Positions 25,044 to 34,255 of a stretch of 41,765 nt of DNA are shown here, in pieces. Source of the stretch: Kiritimatiellia bacterium (GTDB taxonomy: Bacteria; Verrucomicrobiota; Kiritimatiellia; UBA8416; JADHWI01); contig JASLPY010000047.1 of the NCBI GenBank assembly GCA_030744755.1, positions 1-41,765 on the forward strand, read 5' to 3'. The translations under genes were made by a program, and so were the position numbers. How positions within the stretch are numbered: the first letter of the stretch is position 1; the number at the start of each line of letters is the position of its first letter. The notes beneath the pieces were generated by a model, which was not told the DNA's origin, ran no database searches, and saw only the letters and a program-made list of their open reading frames with translations.

Positions 25044-27407
25044 ATGAAGACGACACATCTACTGATACTCGCATTGGTTGTTTTTGCGGTTGCCTGTCCC
25101 CCTGCCTTCGCGGTTGAGCAGGATACGCGTGTTAAGGTTCAGCCGTTTCCACTGGACCGGGTAAGGCTTCTGGACGGTCCGTTCAAGAAGGCGATGGAGA
25201 CGAACAAGGCGTACCTGATGAGAGTCGAGCCTGACCGGCATCTCTGGCCGTTCCACGATCGCGCAGGCTTGCCCACGAAAGGAGATCGCTATGGCGGCTG
25301 GGCCGGAAAGGACTGCGTGGGACAGGTGTCGGGGCATTATCTTACTGCCTGTTCTCTCATGTATGCCGGCACCGGCGACAAGGAAATGAAGAAGCGTGTG
25401 GACTACATGATCAGTGAGATAGCCGCTGTCCAGAAGAAGCACGGCAACGGCTATGCCGGCCCGGTCAGGACGGAGGTATGGAGCCAGCTTTTCTCGGGCG
25501 ATATCAAGGTGGGCAAGTGGGGTCTGTGCACGGGCTACGTGCCGTGGTACGTGCTGCACAAGAACTATGCAGGATTGGTTGACGCGTATGTATATACGGG
25601 TAACGAGCAAGCACTGGAGGTAGCGCGCAGTTTTGCCGCATGGGCGAAGGAAGGAACCGACAAGCTCGACGATGCCCAGTTTCAGAAGATGCTGATCTGT
25701 GAATACGGTGGGATGAATGATGCAATGGCGCGTCTGCATGATGTCACGGGCAGCAAGGACTTGCTGGAGCTCGCCCGGCGGTTTGACGACAAGGCGGTTT
25801 TTGCCCCGTTGGAACGCGAAGAGGATGCCCTGACGGGTAAGCATGTCAACACACAGCTCCCCAAGATCATCGGTGCCGCGCTCCTGTACGAACTGACAGG
25901 CGAGAAACGCTACGGGACCATCGCCCGGTTTTTCTGGGATCGGGCGGTGAACGAACGCTGCTTCGCTCCCGGTGGAGTGGATTTTCACGAGCATTTCAAG
26001 GCTGCAGGGGAGGAAGCCAAATGGTTGAACTGGGACAGCTGCGAAACCTGCGTTGTCTACAACATGCTGAAGCTTACACGGCACCTGTTCGGGTGGAATC
26101 CGGACGCGAAGTACATGGATTACTACGAACGGGCGCTATACAACCACATCCTGGGATCGCAAGACCCGCATAGCGGTGGATACACGTATTTCTATTCGCT
26201 CAAGCCCGGTCATTTCAAAACCTACAGCACACCTTTCGATTCAATGTGGTGCTGCGTTGGGACGGGAATGGAGAACCACGCGAAGTACGGCGATACCGTC
26301 TACTTTCAGGATGATGACACGCTGTGGGTGAATCTTTTCATTGCCTCGCAGCTCGACTGGAAAGAGAAGGGCATGACTATCCGGCAGGAAACGCTGTTTC
26401 CCGCCGAGGACACAACGACCATAAAGCTATCGGTCAAGGAGCCGCGGAAATTCACCATGAAGATCCGCGTTCCATACTGGGTTGAGGACGCAGCGGAGGT
26501 CTGGATCAACGGAAAGAAGGAGAAGCTCGAGACGAAGCCACAGAGCTACCTTGCGCTTTCCCGCACCTGGAAGGACGGGGACACTATCAAGGTGCGTCTT
26601 CCCATGGGGCTGCACCTGTACCGCGCCAGGGACGATAAGAATCTTGCCGTGGTCATGTTCGGGCCGCTGGTGCTGGCCGGCGAGCTGGGACGTGACGGGA
26701 TGCCGGAGAATCTCCTTTGTACCCATAACAAGCAATATTCCGGCGACCCGGTTCCGCCCGTACCGGTGCTTGTCACCGAATCGGCTGATCCGGCCGAGTG
26801 GGTAAAGCGCGCCGGTGACAAGGGCCTGAAGTTCCGGACGCAGAACGTAGGCAAGCCTGGCGACGTGGCCCTCATTCCGCTTCACGAAATGCATCATCAG
26901 CGCTATACGGTGTACTGGAAGTTGTTGTCGGAGGCGGAGTGGGATAAGGAAGAAGACGCCCGGGAAGCTGATGAACGCCGCGCTCGTGAGGTCGAAGCCC
27001 TCACTGTCGACCTTGTTACACCCGGCACGAAGCTCGAGGGCGCCCACAACCAGAAAGGGGAGGCCACCCATTCCGGTGCGGCTTTCGGACGCAAATGGCG
27101 GGATGCAAGAGGCGGCGGCTGGTTCTCATACGAGATGAAAGTGCTGCCTGGAGAGCCGGTCTGCCTGCGGGTCGATTACTGGGGAGGCGATACAAACAAC
27201 AGGAATTTCGATATCCTCGTCGATGACCGGAAGATTGCCACACAGAAGCTTACGGCAGCCAAGCCCGGCGCGTTCATGGATGTGACTTACGACATTCCGG
27301 CCGACCTGACGAAGGGCAAACAGAAGATAACAGTCAAATTCCAGGCCCACCCGGGGGCCATGGCGGGCGGCATTTTTGGCTGCAGGGTGATGAAGCTGAA
27401 GGAATAG
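25044..27407 (+). CDS. GH127 family beta-L-arabinofuranosidase-like glycosidase
   Basis: 787 residues, signal peptide 1-23, GGAG before the ATG. The (alpha/alpha)6 barrel occupies about 30-430. The family's unusual cysteine-zinc active site is intact: DSCETC with E334 and C336, and MWCCVGTG with C403 and C404, which correspond to E338, C340, C417 and C418 of the characterised HypBA1 enzyme, where the last pair includes the cysteine nucleophile. Residues about 430-560 form a beta domain and about 640-787 a C-terminal beta-sandwich (WGGDTNNRNFDILVDDRKIA) common in this family. Predicted to release terminal beta-L-arabinofuranose, or a related sugar since the family is broad. It is the core glycosidase of the operon; 42 bp separate it from the next gene. 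Confidence 0.92.
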   Translation: MKTTHLLILALVVFAVACPPAFAVEQDTRVKVQPFPLDRVRLLDGPFKKAMETNKAYLMRVEPDRHLWPFHDRAGLPTKGDRYGGWAGKDCVGQVSGHYLTACSLMYAGTGDKEMKKRVDYMISEIAAVQKKHGNGYAGPVRTEVWSQLFSGDIKVGKWGLCTGYVPWYVLHKNYAGLVDAYVYTGNEQALEVARSFAAWAKEGTDKLDDAQFQKMLICEYGGMNDAMARLHDVTGSKDLLELARRFDDKAVFAPLEREEDALTGKHVNTQLPKIIGAALLYELTGEKRYGTIARFFWDRAVNERCFAPGGVDFHEHFKAAGEEAKWLNWDSCETCVVYNMLKLTRHLFGWNPDAKYMDYYERALYNHILGSQDPHSGGYTYFYSLKPGHFKTYSTPFDSMWCCVGTGMENHAKYGDTVYFQDDDTLWVNLFIASQLDWKEKGMTIRQETLFPAEDTTTIKLSVKEPRKFTMKIRVPYWVEDAAEVWINGKKEKLETKPQSYLALSRTWKDGDTIKVRLPMGLHLYRARDDKNLAVVMFGPLVLAGELGRDGMPENLLCTHNKQYSGDPVPPVPVLVTESADPAEWVKRAGDKGLKFRTQNVGKPGDVALIPLHEMHHQRYTVYWKLLSEAEWDKEEDAREADERRAREVEALTVDLVTPGTKLEGAHNQKGEATHSGAAFGRKWRDARGGGWFSYEMKVLPGEPVCLRVDYWGGDTNNRNFDILVDDRKIATQKLTAAKPGAFMDVTYDIPADLTKGKQKITVKFQAHPGAMAGGIFGCRVMKLKE

Positions 27408-27449
27408 AGGCCAGGTTCTGCCCCCTCGTCTAGAGACACGGAGATAGCC

Positions 27450-30400
27450 ATGCATATCAGGAAGATCGCGAGTTTGTGCTTGGCCGTTGTTGTTCTTGCC
27501 GGCAGTTCTTCGCCGGCCGCAAGTCTGCCCGACCCCGGGACCGGAGGTGTTGAAGGCAAGCCAGTCAACCTGCTGGTCATAAGCTCCCGGGCCAACAAGG
27601 TCAACCTGATCGATCCCGAGTATGCCAAAGATCTCAAGGCCGCAGGCTACAACCTTCACGTTCTCAGCCACGAGGACATGCTGACCGCGGATTACCTCAA
27701 GCAGTTCGGTGCGGTCGTGCTGGCCAACCTTCCTTATGCCGGTGAGGAGTACACGGTTTATGGTTTCAAGAATCGTTTTCTTGAGGCCAATCTCGAGCTT
27801 ATCCAGGAGTATGTCGAGCTCGGTGGCGGCCTAGTCGTGATGCCGGCGATCAGCGAATTCGGCGAGGCCTACGGCTGGACATATAACGCCTTTCTTGAAC
27901 CATGGGGTGCGCAGCTCCTGATCCAGCAACTCAAGGACGGCAGCTCACGCAAGAACGAGAAAGGGGCCGGTGCGTACGGTATCGGCAGTATCAGCGCCGG
28001 TCACCTCATCAGCAACGTGCTCAAGGGCAAAAACGTACTCTACCCAATGAACGTGATGCGCTGGGATCATTCATATTCGTGCACGCCGGTCATCACTGAC
28101 AGGAACTGGAAACTCCTGGCTACTGCCAATGACGCCCAAACCCACATCGCGCTCGACAACAGCAACGTGGGTGATCCGATCACCGGGAACAACACGCTCT
28201 ACGCCGTCCGCCAGTCCGGTAAAGGAATGGTCGCCGTGAGTGCCATCCACAGCTACTACACGCTGACCATGCTGTCTTCCACTGCGGAGAATATCGGGGA
28301 AAACGGGACGGGCATCATCGATTTCCAGGTTATGCGCGGCGAGAAGAACGGGCGACCGAGTGTCTACGGTGAACTCCTGGACCGCACTTTCCGCGCTTTC
28401 GCAGCCAACAGCGCGAAGAACGGCATAGGGGCCTGGGCAAACCTGTCCAAGCCTGAGGCACCTCCGCTTCCCGTATCACCAGCCATCATCGATTGGAAGA
28501 CGCAGGAGCCTCCCCCTACGTGGGCACACCGCGTGATTCCCAGCAGCGGTTGGCCGCGGCGATACGATGAATTGCCCGATCCGAGTGTGGCTGGCGAAAT
28601 GAAGTTCTGGAAGATGCTGGTTGGACCGCGCACGCGCTACAGTAGCGGATTGGGCACAGTGAAGGATTACAGAAAAGCGGCTGTCAAGGCAGGCTACTCG
28701 GCTATTACTTTCTGCGAGACCTTTGAAGAAATGACGGCGGACAAGTGGGAGGATCTGCTAAAAGACTGCCGCGAGCACACTGACGAAGATTTCGTCTGCC
28801 TGCCGGGATTGAATATAGAAAGCTACGAAGGGCAGCGTTACCTCGTGCTCGGAGCGGAACGTTTTCCCTCACCCAACTGGTTGACCGAGGATGGCAAACG
28901 TCTGCAGGCCGTACGCATGTTGTCGCTGGGATGGTTCGGCCACGTGAGCGTGGTTCACAAACCTGGTTCGGGCCCGTTGAATCCCAAGACCTTCAAGCAC
29001 TACACCGGTATCGGGGTGGCCACGTACGATACGAAAGGTAAACAGATTGACGACGGTTTCTTCGCCTACCAGTGGAGTGCGGCGTCCGACTCGCAGCCCA
29101 TTCCCATCGCCGTGCATGAGGTAATGAAGCCCGCGGATGTTAAGCATGCGGTGCGCGGCTATCAGCAGATTATGCCGGCGCCGACCCTCGCCAAGGCCAT
29201 CCGTTACTTCCGCTTTGCCTTCAGTCACGCCTTCGACGCACCGGAACGTTACTTCATTTCCGAAGGCCCCATTCTCAACGGCTGGTCCATGTTCAACAAG
29301 GACATTGGCAAGGCCGAATACAACCGCGAGCACCTGCGCATGGGCATAGGGGTTCGTTGCGCGGACGGCGAAACACCCGTCACGCAAATCAAGCTCTATG
29401 ACGGTTTTGACCTCGTACGCAACTGGAAGAATGACGGACTCGAGTTCAAGGCCACGGTCGATGGATCGCACAACAAGCAGCACTTGTTCGTTCTGCTGGC
29501 GAGTGATGCAAAAGGGCGGCGAGTGTTGTCCCCGGTCCTGCGCACGGTGTGCAAGAACTACCGTGCCCGTTGCGGAGACCGGCAGAACTGGCTGGGCACC
29601 CAGATTGTCTACACCGGCTGGCACCGCAACGGTTTGCCGGGCTACCGGCTTGAACTGGCCGGATGCAACGAAGGAATCCTCCGCTACGAGACGCCGACGG
29701 TCCTGGATTTCCCGTTTTACGGGAATAACGTCCAGATCCAGGAGGCAGACCTGGGCAATGTCTTTGCCTTTGGTGAGATGAAGCTGGTGGCCGGCGATGC
29801 TAAAGGGATGTTGCCTTTCAAGCCCAAGGATACCGTCGGAGGGAACGTACGCTACACGTACTTCCACCCGTTGAAGCAGAAGAACTTCGCCATCATGCTT
29901 GTGGAAACGGAAGTCGGGCTACGAAAAGATGCCGAGCTGATCAAGCCCCAGAAGGGCCTCATCAATCCGGTTCTCGCAAGCGGCATGCGTGGGAACAATC
30001 TGCTCATTTTGCCGAACCAGGCGCCCGCAAAGCTCGCGTCTGTGCTGAACTACGAGAACAACCGGCTGGAAGAAGGTGACGCGAAGAACGTATCGTGCCC
30101 TCTGCCTGTAGGAAGCTATGCAGGAGGAATTGTGCCATTGACCGAAGGCCTGCACCTCGACGGCCGTAATGTCGGCGTTATCGCGGACCCTGGGAAGAAG
30201 CCGAAGGGGACGACCTGGACGGCACGCTACCTCACTTTGCGTGGCAGGCGGTACCACTGGAAGGTCAACCGCATGCGCGGTTCGAAGGAGGACGCCGTGG
30301 ACGACCGGGCCGAGCAGGCCCTGGCCGAGATGGGCTTCCGCGGCAAAACGCCATACCAGTTCAAGCTCAAACAGGGCAGGCTGGAGAGAACTGCCTACTT

Positions 30401-30818
30401 TGCCCACCTGGCGGCGGAGAAGGGTGGTATTGCAGGCAAGTGTATCAACACCTCCGGAAGACCGATGCTGATGCATGTGCCCATGCTCATAAGCGGTCTC
30501 GACAATGACAGTGAGATGATCGTCTGGCGTTCCGACAGCGATCGGCTCAATGCTTTTGCATCTTTCGAGGACAAGGGTTATGCAAGCTTCGACGCCGACA
30601 AGACGGTCGACTTTTACGCCGGCAATGCGGCGGTCTGTGACCCGCAACTGACCGTCTCCATGGTTATCTGGGACAAGGATACTGCCTGGTTCCGCGTCCA
30701 CAATCCGACGCAGAAGGGAATCACGTCCAGCTTCGTCACTGCCGCGGCTGTGAAAGGTCTCAAGCAGGTGAAGACCACCATTACCGTACCTGCGGGCAGA
30801 TCTGTGGAGGTTAAGTAG
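27450..30818 (+). CDS. Large secreted protein with GATase-like and degenerate PHP-like regions, function unknown
   Basis: 1122 residues, signal peptide 1-25, GGAG before the ATG. I do not recognise a characterised family across the whole length. Residues about 33-190 look like a class-I glutamine-amidotransferase/ThuA-type fold (NLLVISSRANKVN, then QFGAVVLANLP, VELGGGLVVMPA) without an obvious catalytic triad. Residues about 395-560 resemble a PHP domain (AITFCETFEEM, CLPGLNIES) in which the expected metal-binding histidines are absent. The remaining 550 residues are beta-rich, sandwich-like sequence. Third gene of the operon after sulfatase and GH127, so a role in binding or processing the same glycan is likely. 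Its TAG stop coincides with the left end of an inserted element. Confidence 0.7.
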   Translation: MHIRKIASLCLAVVVLAGSSSPAASLPDPGTGGVEGKPVNLLVISSRANKVNLIDPEYAKDLKAAGYNLHVLSHEDMLTADYLKQFGAVVLANLPYAGEEYTVYGFKNRFLEANLELIQEYVELGGGLVVMPAISEFGEAYGWTYNAFLEPWGAQLLIQQLKDGSSRKNEKGAGAYGIGSISAGHLISNVLKGKNVLYPMNVMRWDHSYSCTPVITDRNWKLLATANDAQTHIALDNSNVGDPITGNNTLYAVRQSGKGMVAVSAIHSYYTLTMLSSTAENIGENGTGIIDFQVMRGEKNGRPSVYGELLDRTFRAFAANSAKNGIGAWANLSKPEAPPLPVSPAIIDWKTQEPPPTWAHRVIPSSGWPRRYDELPDPSVAGEMKFWKMLVGPRTRYSSGLGTVKDYRKAAVKAGYSAITFCETFEEMTADKWEDLLKDCREHTDEDFVCLPGLNIESYEGQRYLVLGAERFPSPNWLTEDGKRLQAVRMLSLGWFGHVSVVHKPGSGPLNPKTFKHYTGIGVATYDTKGKQIDDGFFAYQWSAASDSQPIPIAVHEVMKPADVKHAVRGYQQIMPAPTLAKAIRYFRFAFSHAFDAPERYFISEGPILNGWSMFNKDIGKAEYNREHLRMGIGVRCADGETPVTQIKLYDGFDLVRNWKNDGLEFKATVDGSHNKQHLFVLLASDAKGRRVLSPVLRTVCKNYRARCGDRQNWLGTQIVYTGWHRNGLPGYRLELAGCNEGILRYETPTVLDFPFYGNNVQIQEADLGNVFAFGEMKLVAGDAKGMLPFKPKDTVGGNVRYTYFHPLKQKNFAIMLVETEVGLRKDAELIKPQKGLINPVLASGMRGNNLLILPNQAPAKLASVLNYENNRLEEGDAKNVSCPLPVGSYAGGIVPLTEGLHLDGRNVGVIADPGKKPKGTTWTARYLTLRGRRYHWKVNRMRGSKEDAVDDRAEQALAEMGFRGKTPYQFKLKQGRLERTAYFAHLAAEKGGIAGKCINTSGRPMLMHVPMLISGLDNDSEMIVWRSDSDRLNAFASFEDKGYASFDADKTVDFYAGNAAVCDPQLTVSMVIWDKDTAWFRVHNPTQKGITSSFVTAAAVKGLKQVKTTITVPAGRSVEVK

Positions 30819-31017
30819 AGCCTGTCCGAAAGGGTTGATATGTCGAAACGCTTGGAAACACTCACTGGAGTGCGGCGGGCCTCCGCCGCTATGGAGCAAT
30901 GGATGTGCATAACCGTGACAGAATTGAACTGTGTTCCTCCGTGCCGCAAGTCAATGCGCTGGCATTGCACAGCCGGCGGAGGCCCGCCGGGCTCCAGCAC
31001 CCTTTTCGGATAACCTC
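30818..31017. mobile_element. 200-bp MITE-like element with TIRs and a 6-bp target duplication
   Basis: The left end GAGCCTGTCCGAAAGGGTT (30818-30836) and the reverse complement of the right end (30999-31017) match at about 15 of 19 positions, with TCCGAAA(A)GGGT in common. Both ends are flanked by TAAGTA (30812-30817 and 31018-31023). Inside, a second inverted pair starts with CTGGAG at 30865-30870 and ends with CTCCAG at 30991-30996; each carries a hairpin around a GCCT or AGGC loop (30872-30889; 30973-30990). No ORF, so it is non-autonomous. A 2-bp TA duplication (IS630/mariner style) is an alternative reading. Confidence 0.75.
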
Positions 31018-31050
31018 TAAGTAGGACCGGCCCTGGGCAAAGGAAAATCG

Positions 31051-34000
31051 ATGAAGCGTGTCTTGTCCATTCAGCTCTGGAACCAGGATATTCGTTCTGC
31101 GGCGCTACTGATCGCAGGATTCCTGATCCTGTTCTCCACGTTACCCGCGCGTGCTGCTTCCCCGTTCGCCATTGTCGCACTGGAACCTGACAAGGTCCTT
31201 TATCAACCGGGCGAAAAGGGGGTTGTGACCGTGACCGTGAAGGCTGACACTGCCGGCAAGAAGAGCGGAACCTTGACTGTCCTCCTCCAGTCCGGGCTGA
31301 ACAAAGCTAGAGAACTTGCCCGCCTTGAGGTCACGACCGACCAGGATGCAAAGACGATCTCTTTTCCGTTCACCGCCCTCGACCGCTGGGGAACAGAGGT
31401 GACAGCGCAACTTCGTTGTGAAGGGGAGACCGATATCCGAAGGGCGTATTTCTCAACGGCGGAGAATTTCTGGGAAGTGGGCATCGGGCATGCCTACCCC
31501 ATCTTCACCCAGGGCGAGCGCGGCCGCAAGATGATCGCCACCATGCCGCGCGTATTGCGAGACAAGTACTCAAACTGGCTGGATCTCTTTTTCTGGGCTC
31601 CGTGTGACTGGTCAAGGCTCACCCCGACGGCGAAGCTCTGGTGGGGAGGTCAGACGAGCTACCCGCACGACGAGGAGAACCTGCAGGCGTTTGTCAAGGC
31701 TCTTAAACGGGAAGGCGTCAGGGTGTCTGCGTATGTCAGTCGTAACCCCGCCGGTCCTTTCGGTTGGGAAACGGCACGCCAACATCCCGACTGGTTCGGG
31801 GGAGGGCGTTTCAGCGGGCGAAACTACAACGTAGAACACCTCGACCACTACAACGATCCGTCCTGGCGTGCGAAACAGAAGGAACTGGATATTGGCTGGT
31901 ACGGTCTGAAAGTCGATCTGAACAGTGAAGCTCCTCTCCACTACGGGATCGACCAGATCATAAGAAGCGTCGATCATTACGGTTGGGACGCGGTCCGTTT
32001 TGACGGCCATTACACAACAGGGTTCGACGCTGTCTCAACCCGCAATATGCGCTGCCTCAAGGAGCGAGTGCTGGATGTCTATCCCGGTTTCCGCTTCGGG
32101 TTCAACTGGGGGAGGGCGCCGGAATGGAAGGGTGGCTTTACCCACGAGCTGCGAGAAGCCATGGCTGGCGGAGGCATGTACATGCAGGAGGGCATCCGCC
32201 ACTGGAACTATACCCGCGAACGGTATAGAAGCTGGAACCATTACATCGAGAATGAGATACGTATTGCCAAGCGGATCCAGTCTCTCGGCGGATACTACCA
32301 CTGTATCCTTGATCTCAAGGGGGAACTTACCCCGGACCAGCGATATTACAAACTCGTCTACAGCCTTATTGCCGGGGCTCATCCTGCCTACGGAACCCAT
32401 GACGCGGTAGAAGGAAGCCCCAATTGGGGCGCCTTCATGACCCGCTGGTCGGAGCTGCTATGGCATCCGAATATGCGCCGAAGCCCGACGGCGGTAGAAC
32501 AGGTTGAGGTAGGCCACAAGGCGGTGCAATGGAAACCCTTTGTTCAGGAATGTGTTCTTACACCTGACAGAAAACGACTGGTCGTGCACCTTCTCCTTCC
32601 CCCTACCGATGACGCTATTGAGAACGGAAAGCTGCCATCGCCGATAGAGGACCCCATACCGGTAGAAGTCTCCCTGCCAGAGGGTGAGTGGGTCAAGGAT
32701 ATCTGGCTGGTTCAACCCGACTGTGAGTCCTTCGGCGGCCGGCTCGGAATTGAAGGCACTGGTCGCAAGGTGTCCGTCGCTGTTCCGCGTCTTCAGCACT
32801 GGGCGATAGTCGTAGTCGAAGTTGGCGGCCGTTTCACGGTTCCGCCCACGCCCCCTGCTTTTACCGAACCGCCTGATCTCACGAGTGTGCCGACGGGACC
32901 GGGCATGGTCACCGGTGCCGATCCCAATAAGAAAGCGCTCGCACCATCCATGCCACCGGCAGAAGGGTTCGAACGTCTTCTCGATAGCGGGTCCGCCAAC
33001 ATAGGCAACCCGATTGTTGACGACCCCGATTCCCCACTGGGCAAGGTACAGGGCCGACGCAAAGATCAGAAGAGCGTCCGCATGGGAAAGTGGTGGATCG
33101 GTCATCCGGTCGGGCGGTACGATGTGTACCTGCGAATCAAGTGGACAGACGAGAAGGCCAACCCCACTCCACAACGACTGAAGACACAAATCTCTCCTAC
33201 ATATAAGACAAAACAATGGCACGAGAAACTACTTGTCACGCCGGGATATCCAGATGCCCCGAGAGACGCGATTTTGTTGAAAGAGAGAGGGAGATATCAC
33301 GACTACAAGATTGCGACCGTTGACGCGTGGTGGGCTGGGTGCTTTTGCTTTGTTACGGAGGGGGTTACCGAAAAAACAGGGGACAACCAGATTTTCCAGG
33401 AACGGGTAATCTTCAAGCGTGTCGAGGCATTCAGCGATAGCATGCTTGAGGAACATGGTACGGGGTTTCCGAAAAAGCCCGCTGACCTGCGCACCCCCGC
33501 GGGAGGCTCGCCCGGTAACATTCTTGTCAGGGCAGGCATGTTCTGGCAGCACTACATGAAGAACGCCCCTTTTGAATACACCCTGGGATACGCGCTTCCC
33601 GAGAAATACGAAGAGCTCTACCAGTATGACGCTATCATTCTCGCAAACGTTGACATTGACAGTCCTGGACAGCGAAAGATGATCCGGAACTATGTTGCTG
33701 ACGGAGGCCGGCTTGTCGTGCTCGGGGGTAATCATGCGCTACGATACAATAAGTTCGCCAATACATTTGTCAGCGGGCTGTTGCCATTCGAGATTTCGAA
33801 GGAAGACTCCGTGATTAGACTTGAAAAACCGGTGTTGCTGGGGCTTAACCGGGCAAGACCCGCCGGGGAGAAACCTGCCCTCTTCTGGCGCCACGAAGTC
33901 GAGCCGCATCCTGAATCAACGGTTCTTGCCTGGGCGGGCAAGACCCCCATTTCTCTTCGCCGCAACGTGGACAGGGGAGTGGTGACCGCCTTCGCAGGAA

Positions 34001-34089
34001 CGGTGCTCGGGGCGCCGGAGAAGAGAGAGGCCCCGTTTTGGAAGACCGGGTTCTGGAAGGAGCACCTGGCAACGCTGGTCAAGGAGTGA
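31051..34089 (+). CDS. Large secreted protein, TIM-barrel glycosidase-like with GATase-like C-terminus
   Basis: 1012 residues; AAAGGA precedes the ATG and a signal peptide/anchor covers about 11-36. Residues about 40-135 form an Ig-like beta domain. Residues about 140-500 read as a (beta/alpha)8 barrel like putative glycosyl-hydrolase-like families: YVSRNP, then GLKVDLNSE (D289) and WDAVRFDGHY (D318) at strand ends where catalytic acids would sit. About 640-800 is a jelly-roll-like insert whose codons (33185-33240) are visibly more AT-rich than the rest. About 840-960 resembles the GATase-like fold of beta-galactosidase trimerisation domains (DAIILANVDIDSPGQRKMIRNYV). Last gene of the operon; before the element at 30818 was inserted, the gap to the previous gene would have been about 30 bp. 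Probably a glycosidase of uncertain specificity. Confidence 0.7.
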   Translation: MKRVLSIQLWNQDIRSAALLIAGFLILFSTLPARAASPFAIVALEPDKVLYQPGEKGVVTVTVKADTAGKKSGTLTVLLQSGLNKARELARLEVTTDQDAKTISFPFTALDRWGTEVTAQLRCEGETDIRRAYFSTAENFWEVGIGHAYPIFTQGERGRKMIATMPRVLRDKYSNWLDLFFWAPCDWSRLTPTAKLWWGGQTSYPHDEENLQAFVKALKREGVRVSAYVSRNPAGPFGWETARQHPDWFGGGRFSGRNYNVEHLDHYNDPSWRAKQKELDIGWYGLKVDLNSEAPLHYGIDQIIRSVDHYGWDAVRFDGHYTTGFDAVSTRNMRCLKERVLDVYPGFRFGFNWGRAPEWKGGFTHELREAMAGGGMYMQEGIRHWNYTRERYRSWNHYIENEIRIAKRIQSLGGYYHCILDLKGELTPDQRYYKLVYSLIAGAHPAYGTHDAVEGSPNWGAFMTRWSELLWHPNMRRSPTAVEQVEVGHKAVQWKPFVQECVLTPDRKRLVVHLLLPPTDDAIENGKLPSPIEDPIPVEVSLPEGEWVKDIWLVQPDCESFGGRLGIEGTGRKVSVAVPRLQHWAIVVVEVGGRFTVPPTPPAFTEPPDLTSVPTGPGMVTGADPNKKALAPSMPPAEGFERLLDSGSANIGNPIVDDPDSPLGKVQGRRKDQKSVRMGKWWIGHPVGRYDVYLRIKWTDEKANPTPQRLKTQISPTYKTKQWHEKLLVTPGYPDAPRDAILLKERGRYHDYKIATVDAWWAGCFCFVTEGVTEKTGDNQIFQERVIFKRVEAFSDSMLEEHGTGFPKKPADLRTPAGGSPGNILVRAGMFWQHYMKNAPFEYTLGYALPEKYEELYQYDAIILANVDIDSPGQRKMIRNYVADGGRLVVLGGNHALRYNKFANTFVSGLLPFEISKEDSVIRLEKPVLLGLNRARPAGEKPALFWRHEVEPHPESTVLAWAGKTPISLRRNVDRGVVTAFAGTVLGAPEKREAPFWKTGFWKEHLATLVKE

Positions 34090-34190
34090 CGCGTTCTGAA
34101 GAAATGCCTCCAGTATCAGAATTGCTTCTCGCTATCGCTTCTCAGCATTTCGATCATAACGCAGATGCCGGAGGATCCCCGCCCAGCAAC

Positions 34191-34225
34191 GGCAAGCCGC
34201 CGACTACCTTGTCGTCGGCTTTGCC
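34191..34225. terminator. Stem-loop between convergent genes
   Basis: GGCAAGCCGCCGAC pairs with GTCGTCGGCTTTGCC over a 6-base loop, with one bulge and one mismatch. It lies between the plus-strand operon end (34089) and the minus-strand giant gene end (34256), so it could serve both. No T-run follows on either strand, so it may protect 3' ends or act with Rho. Confidence 0.45.
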
Positions 34226-34255
34226 TGACTCTGATACCTGTCCGCCGACCCCCTC

